In this document: one piece after another, positions 27,716-36,020 of the stretch
How positions within the stretch are numbered: position 1 is the first letter of the stretch
How the letters are laid out: each line of letters opens with the position of its first letter
DNA from: Rhodococcus sp. SGAir0479
GTDB taxonomy: Bacteria; Actinomycetota; Actinomycetes; Mycobacteriales; Mycobacteriaceae
Direction of reading: 5' to 3'
Length of the DNA: 64,000 nucleotides
NCBI RefSeq assembly: GCF_005484805.1
Contig: NZ_CP039432.1
Location: 558,001 to 622,000, forward strand
Program-made: the position numbers and the translations under genes
The notes under the pieces: generated by a model
What the model saw: the letters and a program-made list of their open reading frames with translations, nothing else
Database searches by the model: none
Told to the model about the DNA's origin: nothing

Positions 27716-28897
27716 TCAGGCGTCCCGGTGCGACCCGAATTCTCGGCGCAGCATGTCGCCGCAGTCGTCGAGCTCGGGGGAGGGGATCGTCGAACCGAGC
27801 GAATCCCACGTCCCGAACTTGAGGGGCGTGCCGGGGACATCGAATCCGCCGACGTTCTTGATCATCCCCCGCACCGCTATCTGGTCGAGCTGGCGAGTGT
27901 CGTCGACGTTGAGGACGATTCCCACCGGCACTCCGGCCTCGATCAGTCGCCCGCGCCAGGCCTCGCCGGTGTCGGTGCGCAACACGTCCTCCATCGCGGT
28001 CTTGAGCTCGATGTGGTGTGAGCAGCGGTCGACGTTGGTGGCGAACCGCTCGTCCGACGGCAGCTGCGTGAGACCCATTGCGCCGCACATGAGCCCGAAC
28101 AGGTGGTCGTTTCCGACGGCGATGGCGATGGGGCGGTCGCTGCACTCGAACGTGTCGAACGGGTACATGAACGGATGGCGGTTCCCCAGCCGGGTCGGCC
28201 GCACCCGGGGACCGAGGGCGTCCATCAGGCCGTGCTCCATGAGCGAGAACGTACTGTCGAGCATCGCGATGTCGACGGTGGTGCCACGACCGGTGCGCTC
28301 CCGTGCGACGAGGGCGGTGACGATCCCGCAGTACCCCATGATCCCGGCGGTGATGTCCGAGATCGACGTGCCCACGCGGGTGGCCGGTCCGTCCGGCCAT
28401 CCGGTGGCGTCCATGATGCCGGACAGCGCCTGGATCACCGTGTCGTAGGCCGATTCCTGATGCAGCGGTCCGTACTGCCCGAATCCCGAGACCGAACAGA
28501 CGATCAACCGGGGGTGCTGGGCGACGAGATCGTCCGGTGCGAGCCCGAGCCGGGCCATCACACCCGGCCGGAAGTTCTCCACGACCACGTCGGCGTGCTC
28601 GATCATCGCGCGAACCAGCGCCATGTCGTCCGTTTTCTTGAAGTCGAGCGCGATGCTCTCCTTGCCGATGTTCGCCAGCCGGTAGTACTCGGAGCTCCCG
28701 TCGGCGGCGAACGGACCCATCTCGCGGGTGTCGTCGCCCACCCCGGGACGTTCGATCTTGATGACCCGGGCGCCGGCGTCGGCGAGCATCCGGGTGCAGG
28801 TGGGGCCGGCGAGAACGTGGGTGAAGTCCACGACGGTGATGCCCTCGAGTGCTTGTGGTTTGGTGGGGTCGAGATGTCCGCTGGGGTCCTCGGTCAT
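27716..28897 (-). CDS. frc: Formyl-CoA:oxalate CoA-transferase-like (type III)
   Basis: A 393-residue family III CoA-transferase: VVDFTHVLAGPTCTRMLADAG, RVIKIERPG, VVENFRPGVMARLG, and the catalytic-Asp region TSISDITAGIMG. It directly follows oxalyl-CoA decarboxylase with a 4-bp ATGA overlap. That arrangement indicates the oxalate pathway: Frc loads oxalate with CoA from formyl-CoA and Oxc decarboxylates the product. GAGGAGGAACC precedes the ATG. The substrate assignment depends largely on the Oxc neighbour. Confidence 0.88.
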   Translation of the reverse strand: MTEDPSGHLDPTKPQALEGITVVDFTHVLAGPTCTRMLADAGARVIKIERPGVGDDTREMGPFAADGSSEYYRLANIGKESIALDFKKTDDMALVRAMIEHADVVVENFRPGVMARLGLAPDDLVAQHPRLIVCSVSGFGQYGPLHQESAYDTVIQALSGIMDATGWPDGPATRVGTSISDITAGIMGYCGIVTALVARERTGRGTTVDIAMLDSTFSLMEHGLMDALGPRVRPTRLGNRHPFMYPFDTFECSDRPIAIAVGNDHLFGLMCGAMGLTQLPSDERFATNVDRCSHHIELKTAMEDVLRTDTGEAWRGRLIEAGVPVGIVLNVDDTRQLDQIAVRGMIKNVGGFDVPGTPLKFGTWDSLGSTIPSPELDDCGDMLRREFGSHRDA

Positions 28898-30576
28898 GGT
28901 TCCTCCTCGTGCACCGGACGGTTGAGCTTCTCCAGGTGACCGCTTTCGGTGCCGACCGCCGGATCGATGATGCAGTTGATCAGCGCCGGCCCGCCCGACT
29001 CCAGGGCCGACCGGAGGGCGCCGGCCACCTCGTCGGGGGTGTCGGCGTGATATCCGACGCCACCGAACGCCTCGATCAGGACGTCGTAGCGGCTCGAGTG
29101 CAGCAGCACCGTCGGCGCCGGATCGGCGGAGGTGGGGTTTACCTCGTCCCCGCGGTAGACGCCGCCGTTGTCGAAGACCAGCACGACCACGGGCAGTCGG
29201 TACCGGCAGATGGTCTCGATCTCCATGCCGCTGAAGCCGAAAGCACTGTCGCCCTCGATCGCGACGACCGGACTGCCGGTCTCGACGGCCGCGGCGATCG
29301 CGTAGCCGAGTCCGACGCCCATGACACCCCACGTGCCCGTGTCCAGGCGGTGGCGGGGTTCGTGGAGGGGAATGATGTTGCGGGCGTTGTCGAGCGTGTT
29401 CGCGCCCTCGCTGACCACGATCACGTCCCGGTGGGTGTCGAGGACGTCGCGAACCGCGCGCAGCGCCACCGCGAAGTTCATCGGATGCACGTCGGCGTGC
29501 AGACGCGCATCCATCCTCGCGGCGTTGGACCGCTTCTTCGCGTCGATGTCGGCGAGCCACTCGGCGGACGGTCCCACATCGTTCCCGCGAAGCGCGCCGA
29601 GCAGCGCCTCGGCGGACGAGCCGATGTCGCCGAGTACCGGCGCTGCGATCGGCCGGTTGCTGTCGAACTCCGTTGCGCAGATGTCGAGTTGGACGAACCG
29701 CGCCTCCGCCGACCATCGCGGGGGCTGCCCGTGCTCGAGCATCCAGTTGAGCCGCGCGCCGATCAGGACCACGACGTCGGCGCTGCCGAGTACCAGCGAG
29801 CGGGCGGCCGCGGCGGACTGTGGGTGGTCGTCCGGCAGCAACCCCTTGGCCATCGACATCGGCAGGAACGGGGCGCCGGTGGATTCCACCAGCTCGCGGA
29901 TCACGCCGTCCGCCCGTGCGTACGCCGCGCCCTTGCCGAGCACGAACAACGGACGCTGCGCCTGTGTGAGAACCGCTGCCGCCCGCGCCACCGCGTCCGG
30001 GGCGGGCAATTGGCGCGGCGCTGCGTCGACGATCGCCGGCTGCTCCCGGCGCGGGGCGACCGCGTGCAGCACGCGGGCGGGCAGGTCCAGGTACACCCCG
30101 CCGGGGCGACCCGAGACGGCGGCGCGGACGGCCCGCCCCACCCCGATTCCGATCAGGTCGGGGGAGTCGACACGGTAAGCGGCCTTCGCGAACGGTCGCG
30201 CGGCCGCGAGCTGGTCGAGTTCCTCGTAGTCACCCTGCCGGAGATCGATGATCTCGCGCTCGCTGGATCCGCTGATCTGAATCATGGGGAAGCAGTCGGT
30301 GGTGGCGTTCGCGAGCGCCACCAGGCCGTTGAGGAAACCGGGCGCCGACACCGTCAGGCAGATGCCGGGACGTCCGGTGAGGAAGCCGGCCGCCGCGGCG
30401 GCGTGCCCGGCGGCCTGCTCGTTGCGGAAGCCGAGGAACCGCAGGCCCCGCGCCTGCGCGGTGCGGGCCAGATCGGTGACCGGGATCCCGACGACGCCGT
30501 ACATCACCCGGACGCCGTTGGCGGCGAGCGCGTCGACGACGAGTTCGTTCCCGTCGACGGTTTCGGCCTCGGTCAT
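28894..30576 (-). CDS. oxc: Oxalyl-CoA decarboxylase
   Basis: A 560-residue thiamine-diphosphate enzyme converting oxalyl-CoA to formyl-CoA and CO2. It tracks E. coli Oxc (YfdU) closely as I recall it: YGVVGIPVTDLAR, FRNEQAAGHAAAAAGFLTG with the cofactor-activating Glu, CLTVSAPGFLNGL, SVSGRPGGVYLDLPA-like region and GTWGVMGVGLGYAIAAAV. The ThDP/Mg motif starts at GDSAFGFSGMEIETICRY, and GTESGHLEKLN is at the end. ATG 30576 is chosen by homology. It is the first gene of the oxc-frc operon; a GGACATGTCC palindrome lies 113 bp upstream. Confidence 0.96.
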   Translation of the reverse strand: MTEAETVDGNELVVDALAANGVRVMYGVVGIPVTDLARTAQARGLRFLGFRNEQAAGHAAAAAGFLTGRPGICLTVSAPGFLNGLVALANATTDCFPMIQISGSSEREIIDLRQGDYEELDQLAAARPFAKAAYRVDSPDLIGIGVGRAVRAAVSGRPGGVYLDLPARVLHAVAPRREQPAIVDAAPRQLPAPDAVARAAAVLTQAQRPLFVLGKGAAYARADGVIRELVESTGAPFLPMSMAKGLLPDDHPQSAAAARSLVLGSADVVVLIGARLNWMLEHGQPPRWSAEARFVQLDICATEFDSNRPIAAPVLGDIGSSAEALLGALRGNDVGPSAEWLADIDAKKRSNAARMDARLHADVHPMNFAVALRAVRDVLDTHRDVIVVSEGANTLDNARNIIPLHEPRHRLDTGTWGVMGVGLGYAIAAAVETGSPVVAIEGDSAFGFSGMEIETICRYRLPVVVLVFDNGGVYRGDEVNPTSADPAPTVLLHSSRYDVLIEAFGGVGYHADTPDEVAGALRSALESGGPALINCIIDPAVGTESGHLEKLNRPVHEEEP

Positions 30577-30688
30577 ACCTGCATCCCCGGACGACTGGAG
30601 TCCGCCGCCGCAACGGCGCGGTCTTCTCCGAGTATCCACCGGTAGGGGGCGCAGGTCAGCCCGTGCGCACGGAACGGACCGAAACGTC

Positions 30689-30698
30689 GGACATGTCC
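30689..30698. promoter_or_regulatory. Palindrome GGACATGTCC upstream of oxc
   Basis: A perfect 10-bp palindrome in the 144-bp gap between the KstD-like gene and oxc. It shares half-sites with the GGACA-N2-TGTCC sites at 35873 and 36965 but lacks the 2-bp spacer. Relation to them is therefore uncertain. Confidence 0.4.
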
Positions 30699-30720
30699 GG
30701 ACACCCCGCCGGGCCCGGAA

Positions 30721-32202
30721 TCAGCCCTTCGCGGCGCTGACACCCGCCCGGCGACCGAAGAAGCTGCCGTCCCCCAGTGAGGTGCCCGACGCGTAGCCCC
30801 ACGCGCACACCCCCGCGGTGCAGCGGCCCGCGGCGAACAATCCGGGAATCGGGTCGCCCGAGACGTGGAGCACCTCCGACGCGGTGGTGGTGCGCAGCCC
30901 GCCGAGCGTGAAACCGGCGGTGAAGTTGCGCAGGTCCAACGCCGCGACCGGCGAACCGATCGGCTTGACCCACTCCGGCTTCTTGCCCAGGACCGGGTCC
31001 TGCCCGGACGCGGCGTGCTTGTTGTACACCTCCACGGTGGCCTGCAACGTGCCCTCCGGCAGGCCCATTTCGGACTCGAGTTCGGCGACGGTCTCGGCCA
31101 CCCACTTGGGCTGGAAGCGGAAGAACGGTGTCGACGACGGTGTCGTCTTCGCCTCCTCGTACGCCTCCTCGTCGATGATCAGATAGGCCTGATTGTCGTT
31201 GTGCAGCAAAGTCAACTGGCCGATCCGTCCCGGATAGGTGTCCTCGTTGACGTACCGCTGCCCGCGGCCGTTGACGAGTATCCCGCGGACCATCATCTGT
31301 GGATCGCCGAAGAATGCGACCTCGGTGGCGTCCATGTGCGCGAGGTCCGCGCCCAGCGCCTGGGCCATGCGGATGGCGCGGCCGTCGTGCTCCTCGATCG
31401 CGGCACCCGGACGTCCGATCAGCCGCGGCGCGAACGCCTGGACCATCTCCTTGTTGTAGGCGAAACTGCCGGTGGCCAGCACCACGCCCCGGCGGGCGCG
31501 GACGGTGACGTCGTTGCCGTACTGCTTGGCCTGTACTCCCACGACCCGTCCGGTCGCGTCGGTGATCAGAGTCTGCACGCGCATGTCGTACTGGGCCTGG
31601 ACGCCGAGCGCGGTGGCGGTCTCGACGAGCGGCTTCATCAGCATGTAGCCCCCGCCCTTCTCGCCGACCTTCTTGTCGGCCATCTGCGGAATGTGCCCGC
31701 GGGGGGCCGGGGTGGCGACGGTGTTGAACGGGGCCGAGTTCTCGCCGCCGGAATACATCAGTCCGTCGTCGAACGGTGTCTCCCACCCGGGCTGTCCGTA
31801 GAAGCTCTCCTTGAACGGCACACCGCACTCGACCAGCCAGTTGTAGTGGTCGACACTGCCGTCGCAGTAGTCGGTGATCTTCGCTTCGTCGGCGCCGGGG
31901 CCGAGAGCCGCCATCATGAACGTCTTCATGTTCTCGGCCGAGTCCTCGAACCCGAGGGTCTTCTGCAGCGGTGTGCCGCCTCCCAGGTAGATGAACCCGC
32001 CGGCGAGCGACGCCGCGCCGCCCCAGCCGCCCGTCCGCTCGAGCACCAGCACCTCGGCGCCGGCCCGAGCCGCCTCGATCGCGGCGCTCACTCCGGCGAT
32101 GCCGTAGCCGGCGATCACGACGTCGGCCTCGTAGTCCCAACTGTCGATGCTCGCGGCGGACAGCGGTCGGACCGGGCTGGCCCCGGACACCGGCTCAGAC
32201 AT
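30721..32202 (-). CDS. KstD-like FAD-dependent dehydrogenase
   Basis: A 493-residue flavoprotein of the 3-ketosteroid-delta1-dehydrogenase/fumarate reductase family. The FAD motif is ADVVIAGYGIAGVSAAIEAA with VLVLERTGG; later VVLATGSFAYNKEMV; the C-terminal FAD contact is IPGLFAAGRCTAGV. Relatives introduce a 1,2 double bond in 3-ketosteroids or act on similar lipids; the Tyr pair of proven KstD cannot be confirmed by eye. A perfect KstR-type operator lies 22 bp upstream of the ATG, placing it in a cholesterol regulon by inference. It seems to be its own transcription unit. Confidence 0.85.
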   Translation of the reverse strand: MSEPVSGASPVRPLSAASIDSWDYEADVVIAGYGIAGVSAAIEAARAGAEVLVLERTGGWGGAASLAGGFIYLGGGTPLQKTLGFEDSAENMKTFMMAALGPGADEAKITDYCDGSVDHYNWLVECGVPFKESFYGQPGWETPFDDGLMYSGGENSAPFNTVATPAPRGHIPQMADKKVGEKGGGYMLMKPLVETATALGVQAQYDMRVQTLITDATGRVVGVQAKQYGNDVTVRARRGVVLATGSFAYNKEMVQAFAPRLIGRPGAAIEEHDGRAIRMAQALGADLAHMDATEVAFFGDPQMMVRGILVNGRGQRYVNEDTYPGRIGQLTLLHNDNQAYLIIDEEAYEEAKTTPSSTPFFRFQPKWVAETVAELESEMGLPEGTLQATVEVYNKHAASGQDPVLGKKPEWVKPIGSPVAALDLRNFTAGFTLGGLRTTTASEVLHVSGDPIPGLFAAGRCTAGVCAWGYASGTSLGDGSFFGRRAGVSAAKG

Positions 32203-32223
32203 GAAGGGGGATCCTTTCGACGG

Positions 32224-32237
32224 TAGAACGTGTTCTA
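32224..32237. promoter_or_regulatory. KstR-type operator TAGAAC-GT-GTTCTA
   Basis: A perfect 14-bp palindrome that fits the published KstR consensus TnnAACnnGTTnnA. It sits 22 bp upstream of the KstD-like gene's ATG, where a bound repressor would block transcription. KstR, a TetR protein, controls cholesterol catabolism in mycobacteria and rhodococci. No kstR gene is in this window. Confidence 0.85.
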
Positions 32238-32285
32238 TTACGAGTATCCGCAATTCGGGCGGGCGCCGTGCCCGAAACGCGCGGA

Positions 32286-32702
32286 CTACTCCGCTCGAGC
32301 CTGCTCGGCCGCCCGCGCGGTCTTGCGCCGCTCGGCCTTGACCGCGATCAAGGCGTTGTTCAGTCCCGTCCCGAGGGGCCAGCCCACGTAATGGCACAGG
32401 AAGATCGCGGCCTCCTCGATCTGCTGCTCGGTGAGTTCCTCGTTGTGCAGGGCCGCATTGATCTGGATCCTGGCGACGTCGGTCTGGCCCTGCGCGGCGA
32501 TCGCGCCGAGCAGCAGCAGGCGTCGGTCCCGCAGACTCAGACCCGGGCGGGTCCAGATGTCGGCGAACAGATGATCGGCGGTGACCGCGAAGAAGTCGCC
32601 CGGCACGTCGGCGGGCATCTCCCAGCCGTAGACCTGGTTCATCATCGCCACGCCCCGCCGGCGCCGCTCCGACGCGGCGGCGGTGCCGTTCTCTTCCGTC
32701 AT
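32286..32702 (-). CDS. Carboxymuconolactone decarboxylase-family protein
   Basis: A 138-residue CMD/AhpD-like protein. The conserved core reads PGLSLRDRRLLLLGAIAAQG and ALHNEELTEQQIEEAAIFLCHY; the AhpD CxxC pair is absent, matching the decarboxylase-like branch. The ATG overlaps the upstream dehydrogenase stop by 4 bp. It is the last gene of the ALDH-SDR-dehydrogenase-CMD operon. As I recall, the M. tuberculosis order Rv0768-Rv0771 ends with the same family. Confidence 0.85.
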   Translation of the reverse strand: MTEENGTAAASERRRRGVAMMNQVYGWEMPADVPGDFFAVTADHLFADIWTRPGLSLRDRRLLLLGAIAAQGQTDVARIQINAALHNEELTEQQIEEAAIFLCHYVGWPLGTGLNNALIAVKAERRKTARAAEQARAE

Positions 32703-33607
32703 ACGTTCTCCTTCCGGTGGGCCGAGTGTTCGGCGAGGGGTCCGGTGCCGACACCCAGTCCGGGGCCGAGATCGGTGAGGGCGCGGATGGCGAGGGGAAG
32801 ATCGACGTCCGCTCGCTCACCCAGGTCGAGCGCGAGCGCGAGATCCTTCTCCCCGAGGTTGCGGACGTGGGAGAGGATCGGGAACCACGGGTCGTCGGTC
32901 GCCACGGCCGCAGTGGTGTCCCGCAGCATGATGGCGCCGGCGCCGCCGGTGATCGCGTCGGTGTGCCGGACCACCTTGCCGAGTGCGCGGATGTCGAGTC
33001 CGGTGGCCTCGGCGAGCCGCTGCGCCTCGCACGCCGCGGTGAACGAGACGAAGTGAAGCAGGTTGCGGGCCAGCTTCATCCGGGTTCCTGCACCCACCGG
33101 GCCCGCGTGGACGACCAGATCGGCGAAGTGCCCGAAAGGTTCGCGCACCGCTTCGAAGGCATCGTCGCTACCGCCGACCATGACGGCCAGGCGCCCCTGC
33201 TGAGCGCCCGGTGCCCCGCCGCTGACCGGGGCGTCGACGAGGTCCACTCCCGCGACGCGGCAAGTCTCGGCCAGTTCGGTGGCCGTCACGTCGCTGACGG
33301 TCGAGTGCACCGCGACCACCGTGCCCGGGCGGGCCGTCGTCAAGATGCCGTCCGGGCCGGTGACGACGTCGCGGACCTGAGCATCGTCGAGCACGGTCAC
33401 CGAGATCACGGTCGTCTGCGCGGCCACCTCGGCCGGTGTCGCGGCGGCGACGGCGCCGGCCGCGGTGAACGGTTCGAGTGCTTCCGCGCGCGCGTCGCAC
33501 ACCACCAGCGTCCCGGGGCGATCGAGGAGCCGCCGCGCCATCGGTGCACCCATGTTGCCGAGGCCGATGTACCCGACCGCGGTGGAGGTCGCGCCGTCCT
33601 CGGTCAC
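32699..33607 (-). CDS. 3-hydroxyisobutyrate-dehydrogenase-family oxidoreductase
   Basis: A 302-residue NAD(P)-dependent beta-hydroxyacid dehydrogenase. N-terminal Rossmann signature VGYIGLGNMGAPMARRLL; substrate-binding DAPVSGGAPGAQQG; catalytic lysine region GAGTRMKLARNLL. Probable reaction is oxidation of a 3-hydroxy acid to a semialdehyde or keto acid in the cytosol. GTG at 33607 overlaps the SDR stop. The neighbours are an aldehyde dehydrogenase and an SDR, so successive oxidations of a side chain or ring fragment are plausible. Equivalent in position to M. tuberculosis Rv0770. Confidence 0.87.
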   Translation of the reverse strand: MTEDGATSTAVGYIGLGNMGAPMARRLLDRPGTLVVCDARAEALEPFTAAGAVAAATPAEVAAQTTVISVTVLDDAQVRDVVTGPDGILTTARPGTVVAVHSTVSDVTATELAETCRVAGVDLVDAPVSGGAPGAQQGRLAVMVGGSDDAFEAVREPFGHFADLVVHAGPVGAGTRMKLARNLLHFVSFTAACEAQRLAEATGLDIRALGKVVRHTDAITGGAGAIMLRDTTAAVATDDPWFPILSHVRNLGEKDLALALDLGERADVDLPLAIRALTDLGPGLGVGTGPLAEHSAHRKENV

Positions 33608-34353
33608 GACCGGATCACCTGCCCGCCGTCGACGTTGAAGATCTGGCCGGTGATCCAGTTCGCCTCGTCGGACAGCAGGAACAGGCACATCCCCACCAGG
33701 TCGTCCGGAGTGCCCATGCGCTGCAGCGGAATCCGCTTGACCATGTCCGAGACGATGTTGCCGGGGGTCACGGTGCGGGTGGCCTCGGTGTCGATCGGGC
33801 CGGGCGCGATCGCGTTGATACGGATGTTCGACCACCCGAGTTCGAAGGCGAGCTGTTGCGTGAGGCCGTTGATGCCGACCTTGGCCAAGCCGTAGAAGTT
33901 CGAGTACACCCACGCCGCCGTGGACGACTGGTTGACGATCGACCCGCCGGCTTCCCGCATGTGCGGGACCACTGCCCGGCACACGTTGAGGGCGCCGTCC
34001 ATGTTCACGCTCATGAACTTCTTGTAGTAGTCCCACGGCACGGTCAGCAGGGAATCGAGTTTCATGCCGCCGTAGATGGCTGCGTTGTTGACCAGGTGCT
34101 GTACGCCGCCGAACCGTTCGAGTGTGAACGTGGCCAGTTCGAGTGCCGACTCGGGGTCGGCCACATCGACTTCCTTGAAGGCCGCGGACCCGCCGTCGGA
34201 GGCGATCTGCTTGGCCACCGTCTCGCCGAGTTCGCGGTTGAGGTCGGCGACCACGACGTGGGCGCCGTCGGCCGCCAGCGCCCGCGCATACGCCTCACCG
34301 ATCCCCTGTGCCGCGCCGGTGACGATGGCGGTGCGTCCGTCGAAACGTCCCAT
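33604..34353 (-). CDS. Short-chain dehydrogenase/reductase (SDR)
   Basis: A 249-residue classical SDR. Cofactor motif TGAAQGIG at about residue 12, HLVNNAA, catalytic Ser in IVNQSSTAAW, catalytic YGLAK, and the C-terminal WITGQIFNVDGG. It lies in the aldehyde dehydrogenase operon, 25 bp after that gene, and overlaps the following dehydrogenase by 4 bp. By position it matches M. tuberculosis Rv0769. The substrate is unknown; hydroxysteroid or hydroxyacyl-CoA derivatives are plausible from context. Confidence 0.9.
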   Translation of the reverse strand: MGRFDGRTAIVTGAAQGIGEAYARALAADGAHVVVADLNRELGETVAKQIASDGGSAAFKEVDVADPESALELATFTLERFGGVQHLVNNAAIYGGMKLDSLLTVPWDYYKKFMSVNMDGALNVCRAVVPHMREAGGSIVNQSSTAAWVYSNFYGLAKVGINGLTQQLAFELGWSNIRINAIAPGPIDTEATRTVTPGNIVSDMVKRIPLQRMGTPDDLVGMCLFLLSDEANWITGQIFNVDGGQVIRS

Positions 34354-34378
34354 CGGTGTGCTCCTTCTCTGTCGTCCG

Positions 34379-35851
34379 TCAGGCCTGTGCGGGCTCGGCC
34401 ACGAGCTTGGTCTCGAGGTATTCCTCGAACCCGGCCACGCCCATTTCGCGGCCGATCCCGGACTGCTTGTAGCCGCCGAACGGGGCGTCGGCCGCGTACC
34501 AGACACCGCCGTTGACGGCGAGGGTGCCGGTGCGGACTCCGTCGACCACGTGCCGGACCCGGTCGGGATCCGTGCCCCACACCGACCCCGACAGACCGTA
34601 GGGCGAGTCGTTGGCGATGCGGATGGCGTCGTCGTCACCGTCGTGGGGGAGGATCACCAGAACCGGCCCGAAGATCTCCTCCTGCGCCACGCGGGACGAG
34701 TTGTCGAGCCCCGAGATCAGCGTGGGTTCGACGAAGAACCCGCGCTCGGGCACGGACGGCCGACCGCCGCCGACGACGACGGTGCCGCCCTCCTCGACGG
34801 CGAGCTTCAGGTAGCTCTCCACCCGCGCTCGCTGCCGCGCGGAAATCAAAGGCCCACACACGGTCCCGCGATCGGCCGGATTGCCCGGCCGGATCCCCGC
34901 CATGGTGCGGGCGGTGGCCTCGACGGCCTCCTCGTACCGGTCACGAGGCACCAGCAGGCGGGTCGTGATCGCGCAGCCCTGCCCCGCATGCGTGCACACG
35001 GTGAACGCCGCGATCGCGCAACCGGCCGCGAGGTCGGCGTCGTCGAGGATGATGAACGCGGACTTGCCGCCCAGCTCCAGGAACACCTTCTTGAGCGACT
35101 CCGACGCAGCGGCCATGACCGCCTTGCCGGTCGCGGTCGACCCGGTGAACGAGATCAGGTCGACGCGCGGGTCGCGGGCCAGCTGCGCGCCGAGTCCGTG
35201 ATCGGTGGACGTGACGATGTCGACGACACCCGGCGGGATGTCGGTCTCCTCCGCGATGACCTTGCCCACCAGCGCTGCGCACCACGGGGTGTCCGGTGCG
35301 GGTTTGAGGACCACCGTGTTCCCGGCGGCCAGGGCGGGGCCGAGTTTCGCGAAGTTGATCTGGTGCGGGAAGTTCCACGGCGTGATCGCGCCGACCACTC
35401 CGACCGCCTCCTTGAGGATCCGGCGGCGGGTCTTGATCCCCATCGGGGCTGCCACCCCGAGGTCGGTCTCCCACTGGTACGACTCGGCGAGATCGGCGAA
35501 GAACCCGAGATCGGCGATCGGCCCCTCGAGCTGGGGGCCGGCCGTCAGCATCGCCGGCGCTCCCACCTCCGCGATCGTGATCTCCCGCAATTCCTCGATG
35601 TGTGACTGCAGCGCGTCGCGCAATTGCCGGAGGCAGCGGGCGCGGAACGCATGATCCCGTGACCACGACGTCTCGTCGAACGCGCGCCTGGCCGCCGCGA
35701 CGGCGGCATCCATGTCGGCCGCCGTGGCTTCGGCGGCGTGGCCGACCACCTCCTCGGTGGCGGGGTCGATCACCTCGAAGACGCCGCCCGCCCCGGGCAC
35801 GAGTTTGCCGTCGATCAGCAGCGCGGAACTGTCGGTGGGTCGGAGCGTCAT
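34379..35851 (-). CDS. aldA: Aldehyde dehydrogenase, AldA (Rv0768)-like
   Basis: A 490-residue NAD-dependent aldehyde dehydrogenase. Landmarks are ITPWNFPHQINFAKLGPALA, the cofactor loop FTGSTATGKAVM, the catalytic Glu in FLELGGKSAF, the catalytic Cys in THAGQGCAITTR, and EEIFGPVLVI. ATG 35851 is chosen by spacing from AAAGG; a GTG at 35857 adds two residues. First gene of the leftward operon, with a GGACA-N2-TGTCT palindrome about 22 bp upstream. It corresponds in order to Rv0768 next to the M. tuberculosis cyp51 locus. Confidence 0.9.
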   Translation of the reverse strand: MTLRPTDSSALLIDGKLVPGAGGVFEVIDPATEEVVGHAAEATAADMDAAVAAARRAFDETSWSRDHAFRARCLRQLRDALQSHIEELREITIAEVGAPAMLTAGPQLEGPIADLGFFADLAESYQWETDLGVAAPMGIKTRRRILKEAVGVVGAITPWNFPHQINFAKLGPALAAGNTVVLKPAPDTPWCAALVGKVIAEETDIPPGVVDIVTSTDHGLGAQLARDPRVDLISFTGSTATGKAVMAAASESLKKVFLELGGKSAFIILDDADLAAGCAIAAFTVCTHAGQGCAITTRLLVPRDRYEEAVEATARTMAGIRPGNPADRGTVCGPLISARQRARVESYLKLAVEEGGTVVVGGGRPSVPERGFFVEPTLISGLDNSSRVAQEEIFGPVLVILPHDGDDDAIRIANDSPYGLSGSVWGTDPDRVRHVVDGVRTGTLAVNGGVWYAADAPFGGYKQSGIGREMGVAGFEEYLETKLVAEPAQA

Positions 35852-35872
35852 GTGCACAGAACCTTTCGTGCT

Positions 35873-35884
35873 GGACAGGTGTCT
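35873..35884. promoter_or_regulatory. TetR-type operator GGACA-GG-TGTCT
   Basis: A near-palindrome upstream of the aldehyde dehydrogenase gene; it differs by one arm base from the perfect site at 36965. A TATAGT hexamer follows at 35889-35894. Probably bound by the TetR protein encoded at 36959. Confidence 0.55.
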
Positions 35885-36020
35885 GGACTATAGTACGAAC
35901 GAATGTCGGTGACAATGACGTTCTCGCGTAACGAGTTTCGGAACGGCTTCTCGTCACCGATCCGCGATGTCCGATTCGTGGGGTGCGCGTCACCCTCCGT
36001 TCGATCACAGGGAGCAGGCC

